Shown: positions 47,066 to 56,240 of the stretch, piece after piece
Numbering within the stretch: the first letter of the stretch is position 1
Layout of the letters: every line of letters starts with the position of its first letter
NCBI GenBank assembly: GCA_973895155.1
Contig: OZ316895.1
Location: 19,778,001 to 19,842,000, forward strand
From: Marsupella aquatica
Taxonomy: Eukaryota > Marchantiophyta
Length of the DNA stretch: 64,000 nucleotides
Direction of reading: 5' to 3'
The notes under the pieces: model-generated
Told to the model about the DNA's origin: nothing
Seen by the model: only the letters and a program-made list of their open reading frames with translations
Database searches by the model: none
Program-made: the position numbers and the translations under genes

Positions 47066-47764
47066 ATGGATGGGCCTGTGTGCAGAGGTAAAACCACTAT
47101 CCAAGAAGCAGAGATGGCTTCTGATGTGCCCAGGATTGACATATTTTCCCATAAGGAGCACCACCGCATGGACCCCCCTTGCTGTTTCTTTTGTGATGAG
47201 ACAGACGATGTGGTTTTCTGTGATGGGCCTTGTAGTAGACATTTTCACTTTGTCGGTGGAAAAGGTATGCATGGGCCTAATTGCACTCCTATCACATTGC
47301 CTAAAAACAATGACTGGAGGGCACCTTGGGTTTGTACACTCTGTGCTGCTGGTAGAGCTAGATGCTTTGCTTGTGGCCTCATTGGCAGATTTGAACATCC
47401 CACAGCAGAAGAATCTCTTGTGCTCCATTGTGCCCACCCTGACTGTTTTTCTCATTACCACCCTGGTTGCCTTAGGGTGCTACTTATGATTGGGGCACTG
47501 CCTGAGAGGTTTCATACAACAAAACCAAACAGCCTAATGTGCCCAAGGCATTTCTGTGAGTACTGTAAAGTCTACAAGGATGGTATTAAAGACTTTGTAC
47601 AGTGTCGCAGGTGCCCTCGAAGTTGGTGTCATGATGAGAAACTTGGGGGAGTGAAACACCTCAGGAGGTGTGTGAAGGGCAGGGACCACTGGGATGTGGA
47701 AGGGTGGCGTTTCATTTATTGTCATAGGCATGCAATACCTGATGGGGAATTGGTTCCTACATAG
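47066..47764 (+). CDS. EDM2-like PHD-finger protein carried by the nested transposon
   Basis: An intact 233-codon frame (ATG 47066; a second ATG follows at residue 17). Cysteine/histidine pattern: CCFFCDETDDVVFCDGPC..HFHF, WVCTLC, CFACG, HCAHPDCFSHYHPGCL, CPRHFCEYCK and FVQCRRCPRSWC. The order, and the CRRCPRS block in particular, match the tandem PHD/atypical PHD region of the plant chromatin regulator EDM2, which reads histone H3 methylation at silenced transposons. Upstream and downstream EDM2 domains are absent. It may be an exon captured from a host gene, or an upstream part of the transposase. Function in the element is inference. Confidence 0.65.
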   Translation: MDGPVCRGKTTIQEAEMASDVPRIDIFSHKEHHRMDPPCCFFCDETDDVVFCDGPCSRHFHFVGGKGMHGPNCTPITLPKNNDWRAPWVCTLCAAGRARCFACGLIGRFEHPTAEESLVLHCAHPDCFSHYHPGCLRVLLMIGALPERFHTTKPNSLMCPRHFCEYCKVYKDGIKDFVQCRRCPRSWCHDEKLGGVKHLRRCVKGRDHWDVEGWRFIYCHRHAIPDGELVPT

Positions 47765-47990
47765 CCACATACCTCTTAGAGTTTCTGAAATTGGTAGAAA
47801 TGCTTTGGTAGAGGGTTGGTACAAAGCAAACTTATTCACTAGACTAATTACATGTGAACTATGATCAACAAGATTTTGTTTGTGTTGGACTTCAACTTTT
47901 TTGATCAAAAGATTTTTGTAACTATTGTGGAGTAATGTCTAATATGCTTCATATCGTTTTGTTTATTGTGCTGTATGGCAGGTTCATTGT

Positions 47991-48557
47991 GTGACTGATT
48001 GTTTTCAGAACCCTTCATACTTTAACTTTAACAAATTGATTGAAATGGCTACCCAGTTTGTAAAACTATTGCACAAGAAAAGAGATGTGGTGACTGATGG
48101 GAAAGATGAAGAACCTATAGCTGTGTTGGCCTTCAAAGAGGGACAAACTTTAGCTGATTTTCGAAGTCGAATTCCTGATTTGGTTGATTTTGATTTTGAT
48201 TTCTGGGATTATAGGCTTCCTGGTCGCATGAAAGTCAAGAGTGAGAAAATGACTGAGTTGTTTGAATTGGATGGGAAAGTTGCTGTCATTGAACAAATAG
48301 GATCCTTGCCGACTGGTAGAACACAGTTTCCATCAGTATCTCCTACTGTCACCCAATCGGCTACAGTGGACTCTTCACAGGGTGAACAGCTTCATGAAGC
48401 TCCCCCTATGAGAGCTTCTTTTGAGTCTCTTCTCATGTCTCAGTCGGCTGTCAAAGTCTGGAATGATAAATATATAAGACTAGAGAAGTGGATTCACAAG
48501 AATGGTTATAAAGCTATAATTGGAGAATTCAAACTTGGGATGAAGGACAGGATGTGA
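47991..48557 (+). CDS. Unrecognised open frame in the nested transposon
   Basis: About 188 codons. The part from MATQFVKLLHKKRDVV is followed by acidic EGQTLADFRSRIPDLVDFDF and a serine/threonine-rich linker, ending KYIRLEKWIHKNGYKAIIGE. It ends at TGA 48555. A frame that overlaps it by a few bases (from 48554) continues with a zinc finger. It is likely one exon of the transposase gene or a separate accessory gene. No family recognised. Confidence 0.45.
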   Translation: MTDCFQNPSYFNFNKLIEMATQFVKLLHKKRDVVTDGKDEEPIAVLAFKEGQTLADFRSRIPDLVDFDFDFWDYRLPGRMKVKSEKMTELFELDGKVAVIEQIGSLPTGRTQFPSVSPTVTQSATVDSSQGEQLHEAPPMRASFESLLMSQSAVKVWNDKYIRLEKWIHKNGYKAIIGEFKLGMKDRM

Positions 48558-48722
48558 GAGGCCATCTGGAGTGTCTTGAGTGCAGAGTGATCTATGGGAG
48601 GGCAGACAATTCACAAGATAAGAAGTCAATTGCTAATTTGTTCAGCAATTTTAAGACCAAGCACCTTGCCTTTGCTAAACACAAATTAAAGATAATTACT
48701 GCAGGAGAAGGGGCATTGCTAT
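48554..48722 (+). pseudogene. BED-like zinc-finger segment
   Basis: Frame reading GHLECLECRVIYGR, then NLFSNFKTKHLAFAKHK. The CxxC followed by F-K-T-K-H-L-x-x-x-K-H pattern resembles a BED or C2H2 DNA-binding finger of transposases. It is in a different frame from both neighbours, so either small introns or frameshifts separate the pieces. Confidence 0.5.
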
Positions 48723-51700
48723 GACTGGGGTCAAGCCCTCAGATCTTGCACAGAAGCCTGAGTTTGATTATGAGGGGGCCATAGCAACTGGCCTAGAGAT
48801 AGTCCAGACTCTGAATGTTGAGTGTGGAGGTGATGATGAGCTATTTCATGTGCCCCCTGTGCCTGGTGTAGCCAATAATGCAAACAAGTGGTTCCTTTAT
48901 AAGGTTCGTTGTAAAATCTGTGGGGCAATCATGGATTTGGTTTGTAAGAAAGGGACTTTGGACCACAACCTGAGGACACACTTGGTCAGTCGGGGTCATC
49001 TGGATGTAGTTGAAGCCAGAGAGAATACTACTGAACTTGCATTGAGATCTGGAAAAAGGGGCAGACCAAGGAAGCCAGATGAGAGGGATCAACATCCTTC
49101 ACAGAATTCAATTTTAAAATTCTTCAAGGAGGATGCTTCCAATGCAAGCAGTAGCTCTGGCACAGGTGGGTCTATAGACATTGATGTGGGCTTAAGTTTG
49201 CTTTGTTGGGGAATATGGGATGAATTTGTAGAGTGGAAGAATGTGAAATATGCTGTGAAAGGTATCTTGCATGATCAATGTGGTGGACATGTATGGGATT
49301 TAGATGTTGCAGCCTCTGTTCATGTCTACAATCCCGTCACCAATTCTATTGTACATATAGAAGGACTATTTAGGCATAAACATTGCTGTAGGTTGTCCTT
49401 GTATGGTGGAGGGTTTCTGAACCTTACTTGCAGTAGATGTCATGCTATAACACTAGAAGATGACTTTCGTGGGCGGGTGCACAGGGAAGCGGAGGCTTTA
49501 GCAAAGAGAGGGGGAAGAAGCACAGAGGGTGGTTTGAATGCACGTTATTTGACACGTCCAGAGTTGACCACACAGATGCATGGTCTGAATGTCAAGAGAA
49601 GAAAGGAGAGATGGTTGTTGGCACAACAGACTCAGAAAGTGTGTGCCCTTAGTCCTTTGAAGAGAAAATTGCAGGAACTGTTAGGAGTAGCTGCAGACAG
49701 AAAAGATTTGAGACTTTTTCTAAAAAATATTGTCAATGGTCATAGGAATGGTGCATTTGGTGGAAAAGAAGGTCTTTGGGATTTTTTGAAGGATGTAAGT
49801 AGAAATTTGGAGAGAAGTGCAAGGGGGTTTCGTTACAGTCAAAAAACAAAAGCCATAGCTCAGGCTATGTTTCAGTATGGGGGCCGGCAGGTGGCCCATG
49901 TTTTTGCAAGAAATTTAGTTGGGCCAAGCCTGAAGACATTGAAAAGAGATAGAGCAAAATTTGTGCAATTTCGTGTTGGAATTAGACCAAAAACATTCAA
50001 GGAGGTGGCTCGGATTTTGTCTGTTGCAAAGGAGATGCTAGGAATTCAAGGCGATGTACCTGTCATGCTTGCAGAGAATGAAACTAGGATAAAGGAAAGC
50101 CCAAGGTATGTTTGTATATCATAGCATTTGAAGCTTATTTGTGATACATGTAGACTTTTTACTAATTCTTTATATTTGACTTACTTTTCATTGGGCTCTA
50201 TGCAGGTGGGAGGCCAAGTATGACACTCTGATTGGTTTCTGTGGCCATAAGGATGAGCATACCTGTGAATTTGGACTGGAGATTCTTGTAGGTGACGGTG
50301 AGGATGGCTATAATAAGATTGTAAATACATTTGAGGATTATAACAAGGGCATGTATGCTAGAGTTGTCATTGTCAATCCATTGCATGTTGGAATGCCAAA
50401 GTTGGCCCTCTGTGCTATATCTACCTGTAACAAGTTCAAGGCAGAATGGGTTTGAGAGCATTGGGTGCAATTAAAAGAATCTTGGGATGTGCACTGCAGA
50501 GACTTTGTAGGTCCTTTGCTTGGGCATGCTAGTGATGGTGATGCAAGACGTAGGAAATTGATGCTAGAAGACTATAGAGGAGCAAATGGCTCTTACCCTA
50601 GATTCTGTGTAGGGTGGGAAGGATGGCCATATTTAGTTGCCATATTGCCTAATGGGGACCTATACGGTTTTGGTGATCAAGACCAACCTCACAATGGGAA
50701 AAAGTTGATTAACCCACTAGATCGAGTGTCCTCAATAATGGCACTTGGAAACCAACATGCTTCTTTGTTTCATGTTTGTAATGTGTACAATCGCTATGCA
50801 ATTCATCAACATGGATTAAATTGGGATGATGTGAACAGATCTGATCGTCAAAATTGGGTTGGTCCCCAAAGAATAGCATCCGAAAAGGTGCGTGATTGCT
50901 TAGCAGATCTGCATGTAAGAACTAATCTGTCGTATGAGCGAAGTTTGGGGACAGAGTTGTATCTGCAGGTCTGTGCAGATTATATTGACATTTTCTACTC
51001 CCAAAGATATAACCTGAGAACCAGAGTGAAGCTGGCAGGCAAAGTATCTTGGTTCTTTCGATTGTGGAGGTTGTGGTTGAGGTACGGTGATCATGCTGTT
51101 GGTGGAAATGTTGCTTCACATACAGAGAAAAATATGATTTCAATCCAAGCTTTTCATGATGTTAATATGTCTTGTCAATTTGTTGTGTTGCTTGTGTGTG
51201 CATTTCGTGATAAGTTTTCTCACTTGTGTATTCCATTTCATGAATTGGGTTCTGATTGTTGTGAAATCTTTTTCAGCAAGGTAGGTGGAATGAGTGGCCA
51301 TGAGAGAAATTATGATTTTGGCTCTTTGTTGGATAGTGCTGTTGGGTTGAATCGTCTTGCTGGATTAGAATGTGGACCAGAGGGCTTAAAAGTAGCTCGC
51401 TCACATAAGAAGCAAGATCATGTGTGGGCCAAGCTTCATCCTTTACTTGAAGGTGAAGATGCACCTAATCTTTTTGATTACTCTGGAGTGCAAACTAATG
51501 AGTTGGTGGTTGCAGCATTGAAAGAAGGATTCGAAGAAGCAAAACAGTTGCTAAGAAGGTTACAAATGTCTCCCCGGAGTGATCTTCTAGCAGCAAGAAA
51601 GTGATGGTGGACTCACCCTTGGGATGTGGAAGTTGAAACATGGCCAGATTCAGCTGTAATAGAAGAGGTAGTTGTTGCTGATGATTCTGAAGAGCATGTA

Positions 51701-52609
51701 GAGCACAGATCTCCAATTGGACCTCGTCCAGAAGAAGAGTTTCATGAATTTGAAGATCCTGAGGAAGATCTAAATCGAATTGATGCATGATTGACAGATG
51801 AGTTAACCATTCCTGATGATGTTTTGCAGGATGGGGCTGAGTTAGACATACCAGAACCTCATTCTGTAGAGGTAGATACTTTGGGGCATGAGGTTCGTCA
51901 TGTTCTATCTTCTGTTGTGGTTGAGCTTACAGAGTCTATTCAGAGCCCTATGCAGGAAAAGAAGAAGGTTTTGCCTACAATTACCTATGAGGGCAGAACA
52001 ATTTACAAATCAACTTTGGTGAGTCAACTAGTGGGCAATCCTCATTTGTCTAAAGATAGGCTAACAAGGGTGAAGCAAGTGGCATACTATAATCTTGGTA
52101 AGAGAAAAAAATGTGATCCAAATACTGTGACTTGTTTTGTTGATGTTGGGAGTGATTGTGGAGTAGCTTTTGAAAGTGCTAATGATGCAGGCCCTTCTAC
52201 AAGATCAAAGAAGGGGAAAGGTAAGGGAAGAGGTAAATCTAGGATTCAAGAGCCACTAGTGCAAGCAAAGAAAGAATTTTGGCTTGGTCGGATTATGATG
52301 ATGAGACAGAAAGTTAAGGGACAATGGACTAGAGTGAGATCTGCTATTGATTTGCTTGACAGACCAACACCTCCTCATGGACACGAAGGGAGTATTTGTC
52401 AGTTCTTGTTCAATTGGTATAAGCCAACAAGCTCAAGCAAAGTTGAATTCACTTATGATACAACTGATTTACAATGGATTGATATAGAAATGGTGATGAC
52501 TAATGTTACTCTAACCATGAAACAAGGGATTGGTTTAGTGTATGTGTTAGATCGAGTTGATAAACAAGCTTTGGATACTTATTTGGAGACCATGTCTAGA
52601 GTTGAATGA
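48721..52609 (+). pseudogene. Transposase of the P/hAT-like element
   Basis: Exon 48721-50105, intron 50106-50205 (gtatgt..tgcag), then one frame to TGA 52609 broken only by TGA at 50453, 51602 and 51788. Residues 64-93 form a CxxC..H..H finger (CKIC..RTH..RGH); 112-119 is an AT-hook (KRGRPRKP); 128-135 is a perfect PIP box (QNSILKFF). Later come YDTLIGFCGHKDEHTCEFG, VIVNPLHVGMPKLAL, LLGHASDGDARRRKLML (candidate catalytic Asp) and ELGSDCCEIFFSKVGG (candidate Glu; like the QDHIELFF block of P/THAP9 transposases), about 245 residues apart. A basic GKGKGRGKSR tract follows. Superfamily assignment is tentative. Confidence 0.65.
49102..49125 (+). other. PIP-box (PCNA-interaction) motif in the transposase
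   Basis: Encodes QNSILKFF, which fits the consensus Q-x-x-(I/L/M)-x-x-(F/Y)-(F/Y), just after an AT-hook and next to an acidic patch. PCNA-binding motifs are known in several transposases. Confidence 0.6.
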
Positions 52610-52681
52610 TTTGCATGCATCAATAGTCATGGTAGCGGTTTTAGTATGTACATGGGATAGGTTAGGGGAATAGGCTAGGGG

Positions 52682-52741
52682 GTGGCAGATTTGGATACTT
52701 GAGCTTCTTGCTCAATCAGGGGTTCAATTCCCCTCTGCCAC
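52682..52741 (+). ncRNA. Short tRNA-like structure lacking a D arm
   Basis: Seven-base acceptor-type stem gtggcag with ctgccac, an anticodon-type stem ttgag/ctcaa with a 7-base loop, and a T arm agggg-ttcaatt-cccct with a canonical TTCRA-type loop. Only about 10 bases occupy the D-arm position, so the whole is about 60 nt rather than 73 or more. It lies after the transposase stop. It may be a tRNA-derived relic or a structural element of the transposon. Confidence 0.45.
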
Positions 52742-53207
52742 GTACACTCACCATTCAGATTCTAGACTCAATTCCCTTTTGGTGTACCTATCTTTCACAT
52801 GAGACAAGCATAGCAGATTGCAAATATGAATAACTCATACTGTATATTGCTGAAGCTTCTACTAGAATTGGTTTTCTTAGTGGAAGCATCAACACTATAT
52901 ACTATCAATTTTCCATGAGATATGGATGCCAAACCCGATGCCAAAGGAGCACGTTAGGTTTCAAATAAGCTTGGCAAAAACCCGAATAAGGTGCGCACTT
53001 GAATGAACTTTTCTTTTCTTACTAAGGGGTATTTAATTCACAACAAAACTTTACTTAACTATTTTTAGGGGTCAAAATGTTAGGATTTCCAATTCTTATA
53101 AGTATGATAGGGAAGGGGAAAAAATATTTTTACTTAATAAGTTAGGGGTGCAAGGGTCCAAAACGTCGAGCGTGATATGAGGGTCTTTGTATATTGAGGC
53201 CCCCGAG
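52742..53207. other. Right terminal region of the P/hAT-like element
   Basis: Non-coding. The last 40 bases match the left terminus in inverse orientation. Confidence 0.6.
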
Positions 53208-53215
53208 AGTGCAAT

Positions 53216-54674
53216 CTTGTATAACTGATGCAACCCGTGCATCAAATCAAATTGGTGCCCTTGTGAACTACACGACCCACAAGGGGAAGGGCCGTGGCCC
53301 AAGCCTCTTTGAACTTCATCTCCGAGATGCCAGGATGGTTGGGAATGTTAAAAATTTCTTCCCAAAGTTAAATACAGTGATGACTCAATCGAAGATGGTT
53401 GAATATGCTTTGGGGGACCAATTCCTGGTGACTATGACACTCAACGAATGCCGACGCGAGGCAAGGTTCCAGTTGATGCTATTGCAGTAGAAGACTCTCA
53501 TGGCGATGATGTCATTCTAGTAACTCGACCTAAGAAGCGGAAGTTCAAGGGGATTTCAAGCCAAGATGCAAACTTGAAAAGTACCATTCCTGACATGGTC
53601 GACTTGTCAACCTTGTCAGACTCTCCTACAAGCTCTGGTGGATCAGATGTGGTGATTTTGGAGAGCCTAGTACAACGTGCGACAAGGTCAACACGTGTCC
53701 CTCCACCATCAACCCCAAGGAGGTCAACTCGAGTGCCTCCTCCGCCCCCAACAAGGGCAACACATGTTCCACCTCCTCCAACCCCAACAAGGTCAATACC
53801 AAGGTCACCCCTTGTTGTCCACCAACGCGGTTGGCTGAACCTTTGCATAATAGAGGCGAATAGAGACAAGTTCAGGATAGCAATGTGATGCCAGGAATGT
53901 TGTTTTTATCTTGCATCAGTCGCCATGGAAGTGGTCCCGCTTGTAGAGGTATCTTCAAAGGCACAGAACGTCCAGCATGCGATCTATACATCAAGGAGGT
54001 GGGGTTTCGTCATGCAACGTTGGGTGTGGTAGTTATGCTTATTGGCTGGGAGCAATTACAAGGATCCAAACATTCCACAAAAGTTTTGGTTTTGCCCAAA
54101 CAATGAGTGTTGCCAAAAATCCTTCATGGCATATGTTATTGAGCGGATGCCCCCACTACCAAAGAAGGTCCCAGTTGCTTGAGGAACCTATCTAACATAA
54201 GAGGAAGTTGATTTTCTCCATGTCAATGGATTGAATGTGGTACAGACCATCATTCCTGGTGATTAAATGGTGAGTCATGGCGATGTAATTGTGGACTTGA
54301 ATAGTTACCCTGAGCAGATGGATCCACTGAAGCCTGATGTTAGGCTAAGCCGGCGCAATGGCCGGCGAAGGAGATTGGTTGTGACGGCAGATGCAAAGAA
54401 ACATATTGAGAGTGCCAAATCAGAGTTGATGAGGTTCACTTCCATGACTCAAATTGAAAAATGGAATGCAACTGGCTTACGAGTGGTACTTTCCAACACT
54501 CATTGTGACCGCAATTCAGCCCATTGTGTACAGATATGTGTGTTCCCAACTTGCTCTTGTCAAGATTTCATCATGAGAGATACTAGAAGATACTTCTTTC
54601 CTTGCAAACACTTGTATTGGTGCTATAAAAACATTTGTGGACGAGATCTAGAGAGTGACCAAGAGATCCACTAG
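53216..54674 (+). pseudogene. Transposase C-terminal part with SWIM finger
   Basis: Continues SCITDATRASNQIGALVNYT, then FELHLRDARMVGN. A frame change near 53450 leads to a basic KKRKFKG segment and a proline-rich linker with repeated RSTRVPPPP units (53690-53810). After more frame breaks (53880-54260) the last frame from 54267 reads RRNGRRRRLVVTADAKKHIE, then CVQICVFPTCSCQDF and FFPCKHLYWCY: the CxCx(n)CxH SWIM motif usual at MULE transposase C-termini. Stop TAG at 54674. Confidence 0.78.
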
Positions 54675-54833
54675 CCAATCTTGACACTTAGCGAGGTTCG
54701 TAAATTGGTGTCAAATGTAGCAGGCTCAGGGTGAATGCATGTCAAAGATGTTTTGGGTTTAGTGGGTAGAACAATCTACTTTTATATCCTGTCATAATAA
54801 TAAATGTTCAAGATTTCAAATGATGTTGATCCC

Positions 54834-55805
54834 ATCTCGGAGAGGCTCTCCGAGATTCCAATGTAGTGTGGATCCCATCTCGGAGAGGCTCTCCCAGATT
54901 CCAAGTGATGTTGATCCCATCTCGGAGAGGCTCTCCCAGATTCCAAGTGATGTTGATCCCATCTCGGAGAAGCTCTCCAAGATTTTAACCCAGTGTTTTT
55001 GGCAATCTCGGAGAGGCTCTCCGAGATTCCAACCCAGTGTTGATCCCATCTCGGAGAGGCTCTCCCAAATTCCAAGTGATGTTGATCACATCTCAGAGAG
55101 GCTCTCCAAGATTCCAAGTGATCTTGATCCCATCTCGGAGAGGCTCTCCGTGATTCCAAGTGATGTTGATCCCATCTCGGAGAAGCTCTCCAAGATTTTA
55201 ACCTAGTGTTTTTGGCAATCTCGGAGAGGCTCTCCGAGATTCCAAGTGATGTTGATCTCATCTTGGAGAGACTCTCCCAGATTCCAAGTGATGTTGATCC
55301 CATCTCGGAGAGGCTCTCCGAGATTCCAAGTGATCTTGATCCCATCTTGGAGAGGCTCTCCAAGATTTTAACCCAGTATTTTTGGCAATCTCGGAGAGGC
55401 TCTCCGAGATTCCAACCCAGTGTTGATCCCATCTCGGAGAGGCTCTCCTAGATTCCAAGTGATGTTGATCCCATCTCGAAGAGGCTCTCCAAGATTCCAA
55501 GTGATCTTGATCCCATCTCGAAGAGACTCTCCGAGATTCCAAGTGATGTTGATCCCATCTCGGAGAAGCTCTCCGAGATTTTAACCCAGTGTTTTTGGCA
55601 ATCTCAGGGAGGCTCTCCGAGATTCCAAGTGATGTTGATCCCATCTCGAAGAGGCTCTCCAAGATTCTAACAATTGTTGGAGACATTGGTGACCAATCTC
55701 GGAGAAGCCTCTGAGATTGATACAAAATAGGACGTCAATCTTGGAGATGCCTCCGAGATTGATTAAAAAAAAGGGGTCAATCTCGGAGAGGTCTCCGAGA
55801 TTGTC
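54834..55805. repeat. Palindrome array 6 (right subterminal)
   Basis: About thirty units of the 23-bp palindrome separated by ttccaagtgatgttgatccc- or ttttaacccagtgtttttgg-type spacers, giving higher-order units of roughly 40-200 bp. The last units are shortened (cggagaggtctccgagattg). Long open frames cross it only because the repeat lacks stops. Confidence 0.93.
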
Positions 55806-55818
55806 CAAAAAAATGTCG

Positions 55819-55862
55819 GTGACTGATATCAGTCACTAATAACTGATGAGATTGCTCCTCTC
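55819..55862 (-). repeat. Right terminal inverted repeat of the giant MULE
   Basis: Holds gtgactgatatcagtcac, an 18-bp perfect palindrome that includes the 12-bp palindrome of the left terminus, then taataactgatgagattgct and cctctc. It abuts the duplication atttagtca at 55863-55871. Confidence 0.88.
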
Positions 55863-55871
55863 ATTTAGTCA
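55863..55871. repeat. Right 9-bp target-site duplication of the giant MULE
   Basis: atttagtca, identical to 20716-20724. Confidence 0.9.
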
Positions 55872-56240
55872 CTCTCTATTGACTCTTAATTGTGCCTAAC
55901 TTAGTCATAGATTGCTAAGTGGCAAGAGGAGAAGAGACAATTAAGGCTCGTCTAATCCTATCTTTATGCCTCTGGCTTTTGGTTGTTTTGTTATATTTTT
56001 AGAATTGATTACTGCATTGTTGACGATACAAACTTCACAATACTTGAGGATGTATTAAAAATTCCTTCCACCTGACCTAAGCATGTTGGTAAAGGCTTGA
56101 AATCTGAGATAGGTTAGCTTAACTATCTCAAAGTATGTTAGAACAATCTTTTAGCTCTCACAAGCTCTTCACGAGAACAAACTTTGGTTGTTTAAGAGGA
56201 AAAGAGTCAATCTTTCCCTAAACCCTACTCTATAGGAGTT

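Larger units (their letters stand above)
43976..53207 (+). mobile_element. Nested 9.2-kb P/hAT-like DNA transposon with PHD and PIP-box proteins
   Basis: Flanked by the 8-bp duplication agtgcaat (43968-43975 and 53208-53215). Left terminus cccggggtcctca; reverse complement of the right terminus ctcgggggcctca. Further inward atcacgcgcga matches atcacgctcga. Plus-strand content: an EDM2-like PHD segment (47066-47764), an unknown frame (47991-48557), a BED-like finger (48554-48722) and a large RNase-H-type transposase candidate (48721-52609). A tRNA-like structure lies near the right end. The 8-bp duplication fits P, hAT or KDZ; the protein lacks KDZ hallmarks and looks more P-like. Confidence 0.85.
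41334..54674 (+). pseudogene. Giant-MULE transposase (MULE type with SWIM finger)
   Basis: Start ATG at 41334 (MAGHVRITFPDNGD) and stop at 54674. Coding pieces: 41334-43246, an intron 43247-43866 holding a palindrome array, 43867-43975, then (beyond the nested transposon) 53216-54674. Order of features: CPHSDCP and CDFCDRPPKC zinc-like pairs, a VAMHVGSHSHP segment typical of MULE N-terminal regions, catalytic-core candidates VMFDIMHRMTE and FIVDNTATGWNAVQ, a proline-rich linker, and a SWIM motif CSCQDF..CKH near the end. Lesions: frameshift near 42070, stops at 42788, about 42956 and 43004, and several frame breaks in 53400-54260. It would move the element by cutting at the terminal repeats; now inactive. 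Confidence 0.8.
20725..55862. mobile_element. Giant Mutator-like DNA transposon (about 35.1 kb)
   Basis: Both ends carry matching inverted termini of about 45 bp and the ends abut a perfect 9-bp duplication. The interior has two divergent multi-exon genes. The leftward one has ParB-like and ULP1-like domains (38288-21120). The rightward one is a MULE/SWIM transposase (41334-54674). All non-coding compartments carry arrays of one 23-bp palindrome that is absent from the rest of the window and from the elements nested inside. After subtracting the nested elements (about 3.7, 7.5, 9.2 and 0.3 kb) the original unit is about 14-15 kb. Genes captured or carried with the transposase, including ULP1 proteases, are known in plant MULEs. 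The ParB-like partner and the palindrome architecture are not known to me. Confidence 0.9.
18928..56234. mobile_element. Small DNA element with 6-bp duplication, now holding the giant MULE
   Basis: Flanked by ggagtt at 18922-18927 and 56235-56240, exactly where the Copia-1 integrase frame is broken. Deleting the block and one ggagtt restores the frame. Without the giant MULE the element is only about 2.2 kb (18928-20724 plus 55872-56234). Its ends, ataatagagggcttaag on the left and the reverse complement tatagagtagggtttagg on the right, are weakly alike if the TSD is taken as 5 bp. No transposase is seen, so it is non-autonomous and I cannot assign the superfamily. Confidence 0.65.

Noticed and set aside
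52682-52741. A complete functional tRNA gene
   Set aside because: There is no room for a D arm and the total length is about 60 nt.
43976-53207. KDZ superfamily assignment for the nested transposon
   Set aside because: The 8-bp duplication would fit, but I do not see the cysteine-cluster (CxC) regions or the KDZ core motifs; the catalytic-type blocks look closer to P/hAT arrangements.
54782-55725. Long open frames on both strands across the palindrome arrays (up to about 216 codons)
   Set aside because: The translations are monotonous repeats (SLSEMGS.. or RASPRWDQ..) produced because the palindrome unit lacks stops; similar frames occur in every array and on both strands.
20725-55862. Helitron as the identity of the giant element
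   Set aside because: There are inverted termini and a 9-bp duplication, and no Rep/helicase protein.
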